The notes: generated by a model from the sequence alone, not told the origin. A stretch of DNA of 64,000 nt from Chryseotalea sanaruensis (GCF_003990915.1 NZ_BHXQ01000003.1:124001-188000); one strand, 5' to 3'; counted from the stretch's first letter, positions 15,814 through 25,224 are shown. Numbers and translations: made by a program.

Positions 15814-17091
15814 TCAATTTCCTGCCAATACTTTCGATATATCTGTTCTATAAGCTTGCAAAGCAGGGATAATCGCGCACAGCAGACCTAATAACAAACT
15901 TCCGGCCAAAAGTATCCATTCTTCTGTATAAAATACAAGGGCTGTTATACCAGCTTTTTGTGTTTCTTCCACAAGGTTAGTCATTAATGCTAAAACACAA
16001 TGCCCTAAAGCCAGCCCCAACAAACTGCCAAGCACAGTTAGTACCATCCCTTCCAGCAAAATAGTAAACACAAGTTTTAAACGGCTGGCACCCATAGAGC
16101 GCATAATGGCCAAATCATAGCGTCTTTCTTTTAAAGAATTATACAAGGCAATGAAAATACTCAATGCCGAAATGAAAATGAGCACGTAAGCAAAAGCCAT
16201 CAGGATGTCTACCCCTACACCTAATATTGAGAAAAGGCGTGCTGTTTCAAAAGCGGGTGAAGCTGCCTGTAATGAGCTTTGCGAATTAACCATGCGTGGC
16301 ATCTGCACCGCACCCATAGGCGAGCGGTAATCCAGTAGCATAGCAGTTATCTCGTGGGTTGAATCATTAGCCGAAACTGAGGGTACTAAGACAGATGGTT
16401 TGAAATCAGCCGCTACTTCATGGTGATGATCTTCTTCATCATCGTGATGGTGATCTGCTTCTTCTCCCTCAGCATGTTCTTCATGCATGATCCAGACGCT
16501 TTCCACATTGGTAAAAATCAGATTATCGATAACGGTGTTGGAAGGTTTCATAATACCCACCACTTTAAACTGGTGTGCATCATGGCTATGTCCGCCTTCT
16601 GTCATGCCGTGGGCACTGGCAAAGGCATCACCGATTTTTAATTTACCAATAGTGGCTACGTTACTCCCAATGGTTACCTCCAGGTTCTTCTTCCACCAAA
16701 CGCCTTCCTGCAATTGCATTTCGTATAAGTCGGCATATTGCTGATTGGTACCAATTATTCTAAATCCATTATAACTGTCGCCCAACGCCAAAGGAATAGC
16801 CTGTTTAATCAGTCTGTTCTTCGCAATCCTTTCCGCTTCATTCAATTTGATATTGCCTGTCGGGAAATCAATATGAAAAATATTGCAGAGAATAAGTTGA
16901 AGCGGGCTTCCCTTTGCACCTACCACCAGGTCTATGCCACGCCCGTTCCTGGCAATGTTTTCCTGTAATTGATTATTAAAAAGTAATAAGAGTGTAATCA
17001 CTGCTATACCAAGGGCCAACAACACAATATTTAAAAAGGTGTTGAGTGGTTTAGCCAGCAGGTAGTTCCAAACAAGTTTAATGACTGACAT
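15814..17091 (-). CDS. FtsX/MacB-type ABC transporter permease with histidine clusters
   Basis: 425 aa. One N-terminal membrane helix (about 18-40), a large periplasmic domain, then three C-terminal helices (about 292-320, 335-365, 390-412), the MacB/LolC topology. The periplasmic part has two histidine clusters: HGMTEGGHSHDAH at about 161-173 and HHHDDEEDHHHE at about 213-224, a strong sign of binding zinc or a similar metal. It is 6 bp downstream of the ATPase gene. The transported substrate, direction and possible partner proteins are not visible. Confidence 0.85.
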   Translation of the reverse strand: MSVIKLVWNYLLAKPLNTFLNIVLLALGIAVITLLLLFNNQLQENIARNGRGIDLVVGAKGSPLQLILCNIFHIDFPTGNIKLNEAERIAKNRLIKQAIPLALGDSYNGFRIIGTNQQYADLYEMQLQEGVWWKKNLEVTIGSNVATIGKLKIGDAFASAHGMTEGGHSHDAHQFKVVGIMKPSNTVIDNLIFTNVESVWIMHEEHAEGEEADHHHDDEEDHHHEVAADFKPSVLVPSVSANDSTHEITAMLLDYRSPMGAVQMPRMVNSQSSLQAASPAFETARLFSILGVGVDILMAFAYVLIFISALSIFIALYNSLKERRYDLAIMRSMGASRLKLVFTILLEGMVLTVLGSLLGLALGHCVLALMTNLVEETQKAGITALVFYTEEWILLAGSLLLGLLCAIIPALQAYRTDISKVLAGN

Positions 17092-17097
17092 AAGGTA

Positions 17098-17736
17098 CTA
17101 GTATTGAGGTGTTAGAATAACTTGTTTACTAATGTAGTTTTTGATACGCTGATCATGTGTAGCTACAATTAACGAGGCTTTATTTTCTTTAGCTACTTCC
17201 ATTAAGAGTTGAATAACCTGTTCACAACTGGTATCGTCCAAAGCCGAAGTAGGTTCATCAGCAAGTATAATTGCTGGCTTGTGCATTACTGCCCGGGCAA
17301 TAGCCACTCGTTGTGCCTGCCCCTGACTAATCTCCGTAACTTTTGCAGTACGTTTAGATGCTATACCTAATCGAGTCAAAACTTCTTCGATTCTTTTTTC
17401 ATCAATATTTGCTCCCGCCAAGTAAGGCGCCAGTTTCAAATTGTCTTCAACGTTAAGTGCTGTAATTAAATGATTCTTCTGAAAAATGAACCCCATTTGC
17501 TTGCCACGGAAAGCATCTAATGCGCTTTCTGAGAGTCGTGACAGCTCCTGTTCTGCAGTGATGACTGATCCTTGATAATTACGTAATAAGCCACCAAGCA
17601 GGTGTAGTAGTGTGGTTTTTCCAGACCCAGAAGAACCTAATAACAGACAATGTTCTCCTTGATTTATGATAAAATCAGGGAAAGAAATGGCTTTTTGGCC
17701 ATTGTAAGTATATGTTAAACCTTTAACCTCAATCAT
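17098..17736 (-). CDS. ABC transporter ATP-binding protein (LolD/MacB type)
   Basis: 212 aa. Walker A GSSGSGKTT at 34-42, Q-loop in FIFQKNHL, a variant signature ISQGQAQRVAIARA at about 136-149, Walker B IILADEPTSALD at about 156-167, and the H-loop in VATHDQRI. It energises the His-rich permease encoded 6 bp downstream. No operator could be identified in the 98-bp upstream gap. Confidence 0.93.
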   Translation of the reverse strand: MIEVKGLTYTYNGQKAISFPDFIINQGEHCLLLGSSGSGKTTLLHLLGGLLRNYQGSVITAEQELSRLSESALDAFRGKQMGFIFQKNHLITALNVEDNLKLAPYLAGANIDEKRIEEVLTRLGIASKRTAKVTEISQGQAQRVAIARAVMHKPAIILADEPTSALDDTSCEQVIQLLMEVAKENKASLIVATHDQRIKNYISKQVILTPQY

Positions 17737-17785
17737 ATCTTAATGCAACAATGTTGCAATTTAACTATTATTAGTATTAAACAAA

Positions 17786-17810
17786 AGAGTCAGGCAAAAT
17801 ACCTGACTCT
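17786..17810 (-). terminator. Intrinsic terminator for the Asp-box gene
   Basis: AGAGTCAGG/CCTGACTCT, 9-bp perfect stem with a 7-base loop; on the minus strand it is followed by TTTTGTTTAA. It lies 24 bp after the stop of the minus-strand gene at 17835. Confidence 0.8.
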
Positions 17811-17834
17811 CCTGCTTAAAACAATGTAAGTCGA

Positions 17835-20800
17835 TTATTTAATAGGGTCGTAATCTTTAAATGGTGAGAGGTTAACCTTCTCCATTAAAGCACGGTATGG
17901 TTTCCATTGTGTTTCATAGAAATCGTTAACGCGTTTAGTCAAGGTTGCCATTTTATCAACAGCGTGCTGGTATACGCGCTTATCAGTGTCGCTGATAGGA
18001 TCGCGTGAACGACCCACGTAACCTTGTGCGGTCTGGATATAAGATATCGGTGTAGGATCAGGTGAACGAACTATCCCCTGACGCTTGTCTACTTTACCGA
18101 ACATAAAATCGAAGATAACCTCAATTGAATCTTTCATCGCTTTGGTTTTATCCATGGCTTCTTTCAGATCGTTACGTTTAGCTTCCTTCATTTTCTTTTC
18201 ATACTCCTCTACTATCTCCTTTGATTCGCGCAAACGATCTGCTGCTGTTGTAGCTGATGCACGAAGATTTTGCAAATCTTTAAGCATGTTGTATCTATCC
18301 GCATATACTGATGATGCAACCTCCATGCGAGGATCTGCTTTTACTGTAATCATAGTTGAGTCCTTTTGATCGCCATACAGCAAACGAAGTTTGTACGTGC
18401 CTGGTAAAACGCTGGTGCCGCCAAAACCACCGAAGCCTCCGCCACCGCCACCACCACGTTGTTCACGTGCAGGCTGGCGTTCGCCTTTTTCATTCATCAT
18501 CCAGCTCATGCGGTAAACGCCATTTTCTTCTGGTGCCTTCTGACGAAGTGTATTAATTAATACACCTTTGTCGCTGTAGACTTCGAGTTTTACTGAGTCA
18601 TACTTCACTGTAGATTTTGCTGGAGCCGGTGCAACAGGTTTTGCTTCTTCTTTTCCCTTTTTCACTTTAGCATTTTCAGCAGGTTTGCTGGCTTCTACTG
18701 CGGCAGGTTTATTAACCGAATAGGTAATCATGGCACCTGACTGACGATTTTCTCCATTAAATACAGCATTAGCATCAAAGCGAGGACCTGAAGGTTGCTG
18801 TATTGAAACAAGGTAAGCATCAGGTGGTGTAAAGATGTGTGCAGTCTTGGTCATCACGTTAGTGGATTTTGCCATTTCGCGCAATGGGCGAATATCATCA
18901 AACACATATAAAGCACGACCGAAAGTACCAATCACTAAATCATGTTCGCGTGGGTGAATAACCATATCAATGGTTGGAACACCTGCAGGATATCCGTTAG
19001 TCCACTTAGTCCAGTTCTTAGCAGCATCAATACTTACAAACAAACCATTTTCAGTTCCTAAGAACATCAGTTTTGGTTCTACCGGATCTTGCACCACTGA
19101 AAGTGTATAGTTGCTCTCGCCTACCTGTGTCCCTGTTACAATACTGACCCACGTTGCACCAAAATCTTTTGTATGAAATAAGTAAGGCTTGTAATCAAAC
19201 AAACGGTAGTTGTTTACCACTACAAAAGCTTCGCCTGCATTATAGGTTGAAGCCTGTATCTGTGCTACCCAGGCATTCTTAGGCATACCAGCAATTTTAG
19301 CCGTGGTATTTGTCCAGCTCTTGCCACCATCTTGTGTTACTTGTATTTGTCCATCGTCAGTACCAACCCATATTACACCTTGCTTTACTTTACTTGGTGC
19401 AATGGTTAAAATGGTACAGTGATTTTCAGCACCTGTAGCATCCATGGTCATACCACCACTATCATGTTGCTTTTGCTTTGACTTATCATCTGTGGTTAAA
19501 TCAGGAGAGATGATATCCCATGTGTCCCCTTTGTTGGTTGATTTGTGAACAAACTGGCTTCCATAATAAATAGTAGCTGTATTAAATGGATCTTGAGCCA
19601 GTGCAGAATTCCAATTATAACGAAGCTTCAAATCAGGATTAGGATGGGTAGGTTTTAAATTTTTTGTAAAGCCTGTTTGCAAATCGAAACGAGCCAGGTT
19701 TCCACCTTGTGACATGGCATAGCCATAACGATTATCGTCAGGATCGGGAGCAGCATCAAAGCCATCACCGAAAAGCACTTCTTGCCAGTATGAATTTCTG
19801 ATACCACCGTTTCTCCAAACGTAAGCCGGGCCTACCCATGAACCATTGTCTTGCATACCACCATATACATTGTAAGGGTGTGCCATGTCTACATTGATAT
19901 GATAGAATTGACCAACAGGAATGTTATCCGCAAATACCCATGTTTTACCCATGTCACGTGAAATATTCAAACCACCATCATTACCATCAATAATCATGTT
20001 AGGATTTTCAGGATTGATCCACCATGCATGGTGATCGGGGTGTACACCGTAATAAGGCAATAATTGACTAAATGATTTACCGCCATCTTCACTCACATTA
20101 ACTCGGGAGAAAATGGTGTATAATCTGTTTTCATTTTTTGGATCAACGTAAATTTCAAAGTAATAAAATGGTCTGTCACCAATTTCGCCTTTATCATTTA
20201 CCATAGTCCATTTTTCACCACCATCTTCAGAACGATATAAAGCATTTTTCTTTGCTTCCATCAAAGCGTATACAACATTTGGTTTGCTACGTGAGATAGC
20301 TAAACCCATTCTTCCAACATCACCTTCAGGTAAGCCTTCTTTTTTGCTGAGTTTTTTCCAGTTCTTTCCACCATCATGGGTAACATATAAACCAGATCCT
20401 GGTCCACCTGAACTAAAAGTCCAAGGCATTCTGCGGTGTTCCCACATATTGGCAAACAACTTATTAGGATTAGCAGGATCCATCACCAGTTCACCACAGC
20501 CTGTTTTATTATCAACAAATAATATACGTTCCCATGTTGCGCCACCATCGATAGTCTTATAGACACCACGTTCGGGATGTTCGCCCCAGGGAGACCCAAT
20601 AGCGCCAACATAAACTGTGTTTGGATTTTTAGGATCGATTAGGATTCTGTGAATGTGTCTGGTTTTTTCAAGACCAACTTTTTTCCAGGTCTTTCCACCA
20701 TCAAGTGTTTTGTATAAACCATCACCTCCATTTAAACTGTTGCGTGGGTTTCCCTCACCAGTACCAACCCATACCACAGCGGGGTTGTCTTGTTGAATAG

Positions 20801-21083
20801 CAATAGCACCAACTGACAAAGTAGACTCTGAATCAAAGAGCGGTTCCCATGTTACACCTCCGCTATTTGAACGCCACACACCACCAGATGCTGCGCCTGC
20901 ATAAATAATATCAGGGTTGTTGACAACAGCATCGATCGCAGTAATACGACCACTCATACCTGCGGGACCAATGGCCCGAGGTTTTAAGCCCTTAAGTTTT
21001 TCCATGTCCAGTTTCTGGGCAAAGCCTGTTAATCCACACAGGATTAACAAAATGCCCATAGCACATTGTATAGTTTTCTTCAT
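17835..21083 (-). CDS. Large secreted Asp-box (VPS10/sortilin-like) beta-propeller protein
   Basis: 1082 aa with a signal peptide (about 1-22, cleavage after GLTGFAQ). Residues about 40-740 hold at least ten Asp-box repeats such as SNSGGVTWEP, TLDGGKTWKK, TIDGGATWER and TQDGGKSWTN, forming sortilin-like propellers. Then comes a Lys/Ala/Pro-rich stretch, a Gly-rich run (GGGGGGGFGGFGG) at about 890, and a charged helical C-terminus (LRESKEIVEEYEKKMKEAK). The family is abundant in Cytophagales and is often annotated as a glycosyl hydrolase, but catalytic residues cannot be identified. No C-terminal sorting domain was recognised. Confidence 0.85.
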   Translation of the reverse strand: MKKTIQCAMGILLILCGLTGFAQKLDMEKLKGLKPRAIGPAGMSGRITAIDAVVNNPDIIYAGAASGGVWRSNSGGVTWEPLFDSESTLSVGAIAIQQDNPAVVWVGTGEGNPRNSLNGGDGLYKTLDGGKTWKKVGLEKTRHIHRILIDPKNPNTVYVGAIGSPWGEHPERGVYKTIDGGATWERILFVDNKTGCGELVMDPANPNKLFANMWEHRRMPWTFSSGGPGSGLYVTHDGGKNWKKLSKKEGLPEGDVGRMGLAISRSKPNVVYALMEAKKNALYRSEDGGEKWTMVNDKGEIGDRPFYYFEIYVDPKNENRLYTIFSRVNVSEDGGKSFSQLLPYYGVHPDHHAWWINPENPNMIIDGNDGGLNISRDMGKTWVFADNIPVGQFYHINVDMAHPYNVYGGMQDNGSWVGPAYVWRNGGIRNSYWQEVLFGDGFDAAPDPDDNRYGYAMSQGGNLARFDLQTGFTKNLKPTHPNPDLKLRYNWNSALAQDPFNTATIYYGSQFVHKSTNKGDTWDIISPDLTTDDKSKQKQHDSGGMTMDATGAENHCTILTIAPSKVKQGVIWVGTDDGQIQVTQDGGKSWTNTTAKIAGMPKNAWVAQIQASTYNAGEAFVVVNNYRLFDYKPYLFHTKDFGATWVSIVTGTQVGESNYTLSVVQDPVEPKLMFLGTENGLFVSIDAAKNWTKWTNGYPAGVPTIDMVIHPREHDLVIGTFGRALYVFDDIRPLREMAKSTNVMTKTAHIFTPPDAYLVSIQQPSGPRFDANAVFNGENRQSGAMITYSVNKPAAVEASKPAENAKVKKGKEEAKPVAPAPAKSTVKYDSVKLEVYSDKGVLINTLRQKAPEENGVYRMSWMMNEKGERQPAREQRGGGGGGGFGGFGGTSVLPGTYKLRLLYGDQKDSTMITVKADPRMEVASSVYADRYNMLKDLQNLRASATTAADRLRESKEIVEEYEKKMKEAKRNDLKEAMDKTKAMKDSIEVIFDFMFGKVDKRQGIVRSPDPTPISYIQTAQGYVGRSRDPISDTDKRVYQHAVDKMATLTKRVNDFYETQWKPYRALMEKVNLSPFKDYDPIK

Positions 21084-21211
21084 AAGAATTAGTTTTGAAT
21101 AGTTCAGTAAGATAGGTCTAATTTACTATTCAGGCGGGGGCTGCTTTATTTTCGGGATTTAGAGAAGTTAAGATGCTTCAGAATTATATGAATGGTTGAA
21201 AACACTGTCAT

Positions 21212-21247
21212 AAAAAAAAGCGAGGTATCTTCAGACACCTCGCTTTC
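21212..21247 (-). terminator. Intrinsic terminator
   Basis: AAGCGAGGT (21218-21226) pairs with ACCTCGCTT (21237-21245). On the minus strand the stem is followed by a run of eight T. It lies 20 bp after the stop of the minus-strand gene ending at 21267 and closes the sigma/anti-sigma unit. Confidence 0.86.
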
Positions 21248-21266
21248 TTACTTTAATAGACAATCC

Positions 21267-22544
21267 TTACTGATTAGGTCCCTTCTTTACTTCCATTTTA
21301 GCGAGTGCAGCATTCCTATCTAACTTACCACTCATATAGTCCGATAATACGGAAGCTTTGGTCGTGATTTCTATAGTCGAGGGAATTCCACATTCTTTAC
21401 ATTTAGTCAATCGGACATTAAACACTAATGACTCTTCAGGTTTTAAGCTTTTAATCGTGCGTCCATATTCTAAAATATTTTCTTTTAGTTCCTTTTCAAA
21501 AGTTGGGTACAACTCTTTCACTTTCTTATTACGTTCTTCCTCTGTAACCTTCTGCGCACTTTGTGTTGGCATTGTAAAATAGCCACGCTCCATTTGATTA
21601 GAAGAGAAAACCTGCATGTGATAGATTGCGCCAAAATCTTTCAGGCGTTCATAATAAGTATTTTGTTCTGTGAAAAAAGTTTTTGATAAATCGGGTTGAT
21701 ACAACCTGTCGATAATTGTTGTTAGCAGTTCAAGATCCTGTACACGTTCATTAAGCACTTCACTTTCTACCACTTTAACTTTAGCAACAAACTGTTCTCT
21801 TGTTAGCTTGTTAGTTTGGTATTGCTTAATATCAGTACCGTTGGCTTCTATGGATAGGAAGAAACGTTTTTCATCACCCATAAAGCGCCAGTATCGGTTA
21901 CCACCTTCATTAGTAGCACGGTTAGTTATGATTATACGTTCATCAGGTTTTAACTGGCTTAGAATTGAGCTGTAGTCAGCAAGAAAAGTCTTTGCAGCTT
22001 CTGTTAACATTTTATTGAGTTCTTCTTTATCCTTTTCCCTGGCACCAGATCTTACTACCGTAACCCCATTGAGACTGCGTTGCATCTCACGTTCTGATTC
22101 GCGCATAGCTACTTCAGCTTCAGCCATTCGTTGTTTTGCATTTGCCATCTGCTCTTCCGCTTCCTCCATTTCTTCGACAGCTTTTCCCCTCAATTCTTCT
22201 GTTATCACATCACCTTCCTCATCTGTTTCAATTGAGTAAGTGTAGCCAAAACCTTGTCCACCCTGCACGTGTACCCTGGGAGCCATCGGTGCTCGTGGGG
22301 TAACCATGTAGTTCATGGGGAAATTTGAAAAGTTAGGCACCGAAAAAGTTATACCATAACCACTTCGATAAGTACCTTCAACCGAAATAGGAAACCAAGC
22401 ATCTTTTTCAAGCTGCTGTTTAATCAGGGAACTTAATACGCCCTCTGCAACCTTAATATCGCGCTCCATTCTTTCATCGGTCTGTGCAAAAGCAAGGGTG
22501 CTCATTAACATCAGACACACCACATTCAACATCATCTTTTTCAT
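21267..22544 (-). CDS. Secreted coiled-coil protein downstream of sigma/anti-sigma genes
   Basis: 425 aa with a signal peptide (MKKMMLNVVCLMLMSTLAFAQ). A charged alpha-helical region at about 118-165 (EEMEEAEEQMANAKQRMAEA) predicts a coiled coil. Later there is LTKCKECGIPSTIEI, a CxxC that could bind metal or form a disulfide. I recognise no named family. It follows the anti-sigma gene by 157 bp, with a large inverted repeat between, and may be the output or a partner of that regulatory pair. Confidence 0.68.
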   Translation of the reverse strand: MKKMMLNVVCLMLMSTLAFAQTDERMERDIKVAEGVLSSLIKQQLEKDAWFPISVEGTYRSGYGITFSVPNFSNFPMNYMVTPRAPMAPRVHVQGGQGFGYTYSIETDEEGDVITEELRGKAVEEMEEAEEQMANAKQRMAEAEVAMRESEREMQRSLNGVTVVRSGAREKDKEELNKMLTEAAKTFLADYSSILSQLKPDERIIITNRATNEGGNRYWRFMGDEKRFFLSIEANGTDIKQYQTNKLTREQFVAKVKVVESEVLNERVQDLELLTTIIDRLYQPDLSKTFFTEQNTYYERLKDFGAIYHMQVFSSNQMERGYFTMPTQSAQKVTEEERNKKVKELYPTFEKELKENILEYGRTIKSLKPEESLVFNVRLTKCKECGIPSTIEITTKASVLSDYMSGKLDRNAALAKMEVKKGPNQ

Positions 22545-22609
22545 ATCTTCTATTTATTAGAATTCTTATTTATTTATTGATTTAAACCATTGTTATTTAC
22601 TACTCGGGT

Positions 22610-22692
22610 GTCGTTTAGTTAAGCTTTTTTGTGGCCTCACCTCCTGTCCTCTCCAAAAGGAGAGGATGAGTATAGAAGCTTAACTAAACGAC
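22610..22692. repeat. Compound inverted repeat (MITE- or terminator-like)
   Basis: Outer arms GTCGTTTAGTTAAGCTT (22610-22626) and AAGCTTAACTAAACGAC (22676-22692) are perfect 17-bp complements. The 49-bp loop contains a second hairpin TCCTCTCC-AAAA-GGAGAGGA (22647-22666). It lies between the anti-sigma gene and the secreted coiled-coil gene. The cruciform layout suggests a small mobile repeat, or an RNA structure that lowers expression of the third gene. Confidence 0.65.
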
Positions 22693-22701
22693 ATTGATGT
22701 A

Positions 22702-23559
22702 CTAATTCCTGATTCCGGATTTCTGAAAACTAGTACCTGAGTTACTGATTAAGCTTGTTAATATTTGTTCTGTTTCTGCTTTGAAGAGATTATTGTTTTG
22801 TTCTACATCTGTAATTTTAGTTTGTAGCAATCGCAAGTCATCATTTCGCTGTTGCTGAAGATATTTAGAGAAATCTACCAACAAATTTTCCATATAATCT
22901 TTCTGCTCATTGGTTGTCAGCTTCATATAATCCTGCATCATTCTCATATTCTCAGTCTGTAAACTGGCTACATAAGCAGCAATCTGATCGTTAGATGCAC
23001 TTGCTACTTGCTGAACCAGAGCATCTACTCTTTCACTATTGCGATTATTGGCAGCAAGGTTTTTACGAATAGATTCATCAATTTTTAATCGGTTTTCTGT
23101 TAAGTTTTGTTGCCATGTATCATTATTCTGATGTAAGGATGCGTTAATCATATCCTGCACTTCAGTCTGTGTAAGCATTGGTGTATTGTCAACAGGTGGA
23201 GTTATAACTTTTGATCCAAAGCTTATGTGTATACCAGTGTCATCACTTGATATGGATGTATCCGTTAACCTACCCACCACCATGATTAACAACAGTGATG
23301 CTGCTATGCTAACAATTGTTTTGGCATAAGGAAAATCCCACAGGCTTCTTGTTTTGTTGTTATCCACAACTATCGGTGGGGCAATCACTTCCTTATCTTC
23401 AACAGTGCGTAGCATTTGTTGAAGTGCTTTCATGTTCTCCAATTCAAGTCGGGCATTCGCATTCGCTGTTAAATAAAGCTCCATGCGCTCGCGTTCTTCG
23501 CTCTCCATCTCACCGTATAAGTAAGCCATCCACGCTGCTTCGTTTGGTTTATAGCTCAT
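22702..23559 (-). CDS. Putative anti-sigma factor, single-pass membrane protein
   Basis: 285 aa. The N-terminus (NEAAWMAYLYGEMESEERERME) resembles the sigma-binding helices of anti-sigma factors but lacks the HxxxCxxC zinc site. One membrane helix lies at about 80-100 (IVSIAASLLLIMVVGR), and the remainder is a long, helical, Gln/Asn-rich extracytoplasmic region (about 125-280). Its ATG overlaps the end of the sigma gene by 11 bases, as expected for a cognate pair. The trigger it senses is unknown. Confidence 0.78.
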   Translation of the reverse strand: MSYKPNEAAWMAYLYGEMESEERERMELYLTANANARLELENMKALQQMLRTVEDKEVIAPPIVVDNNKTRSLWDFPYAKTIVSIAASLLLIMVVGRLTDTSISSDDTGIHISFGSKVITPPVDNTPMLTQTEVQDMINASLHQNNDTWQQNLTENRLKIDESIRKNLAANNRNSERVDALVQQVASASNDQIAAYVASLQTENMRMMQDYMKLTTNEQKDYMENLLVDFSKYLQQQRNDDLRLLQTKITDVEQNNNLFKAETEQILTSLISNSGTSFQKSGIRN

Positions 23560-24151
23560 AATGCACTGTATCTTTAGTTATGTTACGTTGTTCTAAAATT
23601 TTTTTTAATCCATCAAGTCCGTAATACATTCTGGACTTCACCGTGTTCTCCGAAATATTTAACACTTCTGCTATTTCTCTAAATTTCAATCCTTCAAACT
23701 CTTTCATGATCACTACTTCACGCTGCTCTTCACTCAGTGTCATCAAGGCCTGTTGCAATATTTCCGACAACTCTGCTTGCTGAAATTGTCGTTCCGGATT
23801 TTCATGTCGCATTGAGCTACCCTCCCACCGCGGAGAATTCTCAGCTTCAGGGTTCACCACAAATTCAAAAGGAACAGACCTATTCGATTTTTTCTTTCTC
23901 AGTTCCTCTCGACAATAGTTAACCGCAATGGTATACAACCAGGACTTAAATCTGCTGGTGTCTTGCAAGCCTTCCAGGTTTTTGCACATGGAAATGAAGG
24001 TCTTTTGCGCCACTTCCATTGCCATATCATGGTCCTGAAAAAACTTGAAAGCGAAATTATAGATGCGTTTGTACCAAAGCTGCACCAGCTTTCCCTGGGC
24101 ATTCTTATCACCTTGCCGTGCGCGCAAAAGCAGGGAGTCGGAGTGCATCAT
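23549..24151 (-). CDS. ECF RNA polymerase sigma factor
   Basis: 200 aa from the ATG at 24151; another ATG at 24148 and a GTG at 24178 are alternatives. Region 2 contains FKFFQDHDMAMEVAQKTFIS and RFKSWLYTIAVNYCREELR; region 4 contains LSEEQREVVIMKEFEGLKFREIAEVL then NTVKSRMYYGL. It belongs to the sigma-70 ECF group and is followed by an overlapping putative anti-sigma gene. The target promoters are unknown. Confidence 0.92.
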   Translation of the reverse strand: MMHSDSLLLRARQGDKNAQGKLVQLWYKRIYNFAFKFFQDHDMAMEVAQKTFISMCKNLEGLQDTSRFKSWLYTIAVNYCREELRKKKSNRSVPFEFVVNPEAENSPRWEGSSMRHENPERQFQQAELSEILQQALMTLSEEQREVVIMKEFEGLKFREIAEVLNISENTVKSRMYYGLDGLKKILEQRNITKDTVHYEL

Positions 24152-24292
24152 GGCAATGTCCAGTAAAGTTTCAGCCACAAATTCAGTTGTTTTAAAGGTT
24201 TAAACGCTTCTAATCGATTACGCTATAAAGATGGAGCTGTTGAGCAAAAAGTTTTAAGTGTATCAAAAATATTATTTTATCGCTAGATAAGG

Positions 24293-24361
24293 GTCCATGG
24301 CCGAGAGTCCATAGACAATTGACAGTTGACTATGGTCTATTAACTATGGACTATTGACCAT
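24293..24361. repeat. Nested palindromes in the sigma gene upstream region
   Basis: AGTCCATAG (24306-24314) pairs with CTATGGACT (24344-24352), and inside or overlapping are ATGGTC (24332-24337) with GACCAT (24356-24361), plus AATTGACAGTTGAC. The arms could form alternative hairpins. The region lies between the divergent sigma-factor gene and the methyltransferase gene; it could be a degraded repeat or control either gene. Confidence 0.5.
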
Positions 24362-24382
24362 CCGTGTTATCTTGCGCCTTTT

Positions 24383-25156
24383 ATGAAGAAAATTATTGCT
24401 TTTCTGATCCGTTTTGTTCCCCGCAAGTACCTCCAACTGGTGGGGGGAGCTGGTTTAAAAGTTACAGGAGCGCTCTTTTACAGGGGGACAAATGTTAGTT
24501 GTCCGGTTTGCGATCATCAATACAGAATTTTCTTGCCTTATGGTCGCATCAATACAAGGTCTAATGCCCTTTGCCCGAATTGTTTGTCGTTGGAGCGCCA
24601 TAGACTTATCTACCGCTATCTACAGGAGAAAACCAGCTTTTTTACTAAGACGCAGGCTGTTTTACACATAGCACCGGAAGCTTGTTTTATTCCGCGATTC
24701 GAGAAAATACATGGAGAAGGTTACATTACTGCCGATATAGAATCGCCATTGGCAAAGGTGAAAATGGATATTCACCAAATACCTTTTGAGGACAATCGAT
24801 TTGATGTAGTGCTTTGTAATCATGTGTTGGAACATGTGCGAGATGATATACAAGCCTTGCGTGAAATTTACAGGGTGATGAAGCCTGGAGGTTTTGCCAT
24901 TTTGCAAGTACCCTTTTTTAATCCTGTACAAGAACAAACGTTTGAAGACAATAACATTACCGATAAAAGAGAAAGAGAAAGAATTTTTGGGCAGGATGAT
25001 CACGTTCGTAAATACGGTCATGATTATCCGCAACGAATCCGACAAGCTGGCCTTCAGGCCATCGAGGAGAATTTTGTTAATGAATTAAGTGAAGCAGAAC
25101 GGCAACGCTTTGGATTGGTGAAGGGGGAAATCATTTATATCGGAAAAAAGCAATAA
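24383..25156 (+). CDS. Methyltransferase with N-terminal zinc-ribbon-like motif
   Basis: 257 aa. A hydrophobic N-terminus is followed by two CxxC pairs (C40/C43 in SCPVCDH and C64/C67 in LCPNCLSLERHR) that probably bind zinc. The SAM region is atypical, VLHIAPEACF in place of a glycine-rich motif I, then DMHQIPFEDNRFDVVLCNHV-like motifs typical of class I enzymes and RVMKPGGFAILQVPF. Enzymes of this group act on sugars or lipids; the substrate cannot be told. It is probably a single-gene unit. Confidence 0.8.
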   Translation: MKKIIAFLIRFVPRKYLQLVGGAGLKVTGALFYRGTNVSCPVCDHQYRIFLPYGRINTRSNALCPNCLSLERHRLIYRYLQEKTSFFTKTQAVLHIAPEACFIPRFEKIHGEGYITADIESPLAKVKMDIHQIPFEDNRFDVVLCNHVLEHVRDDIQALREIYRVMKPGGFAILQVPFFNPVQEQTFEDNNITDKRERERIFGQDDHVRKYGHDYPQRIRQAGLQAIEENFVNELSEAERQRFGLVKGEIIYIGKKQ

Positions 25157-25224
25157 GTTTTTTCCTCTTGGTCAACCTTTTTCGGTCGTGATGTGTTTAA
25201 AACCTTTTACACCATTCTCCCTTC

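Noticed and set aside
18414..18460. Glycine-rich run in the Asp-box protein as a sign of a frameshift or assembly error
   Set aside because: The frame stays open on both sides and Gly-rich linkers are common in such secreted proteins.
17835..21083. Large Asp-box protein as a toxin or defence gene
   Set aside because: The sequence fits the common sortilin-like propeller family of Cytophagales and has no toxin or immunity neighbours.
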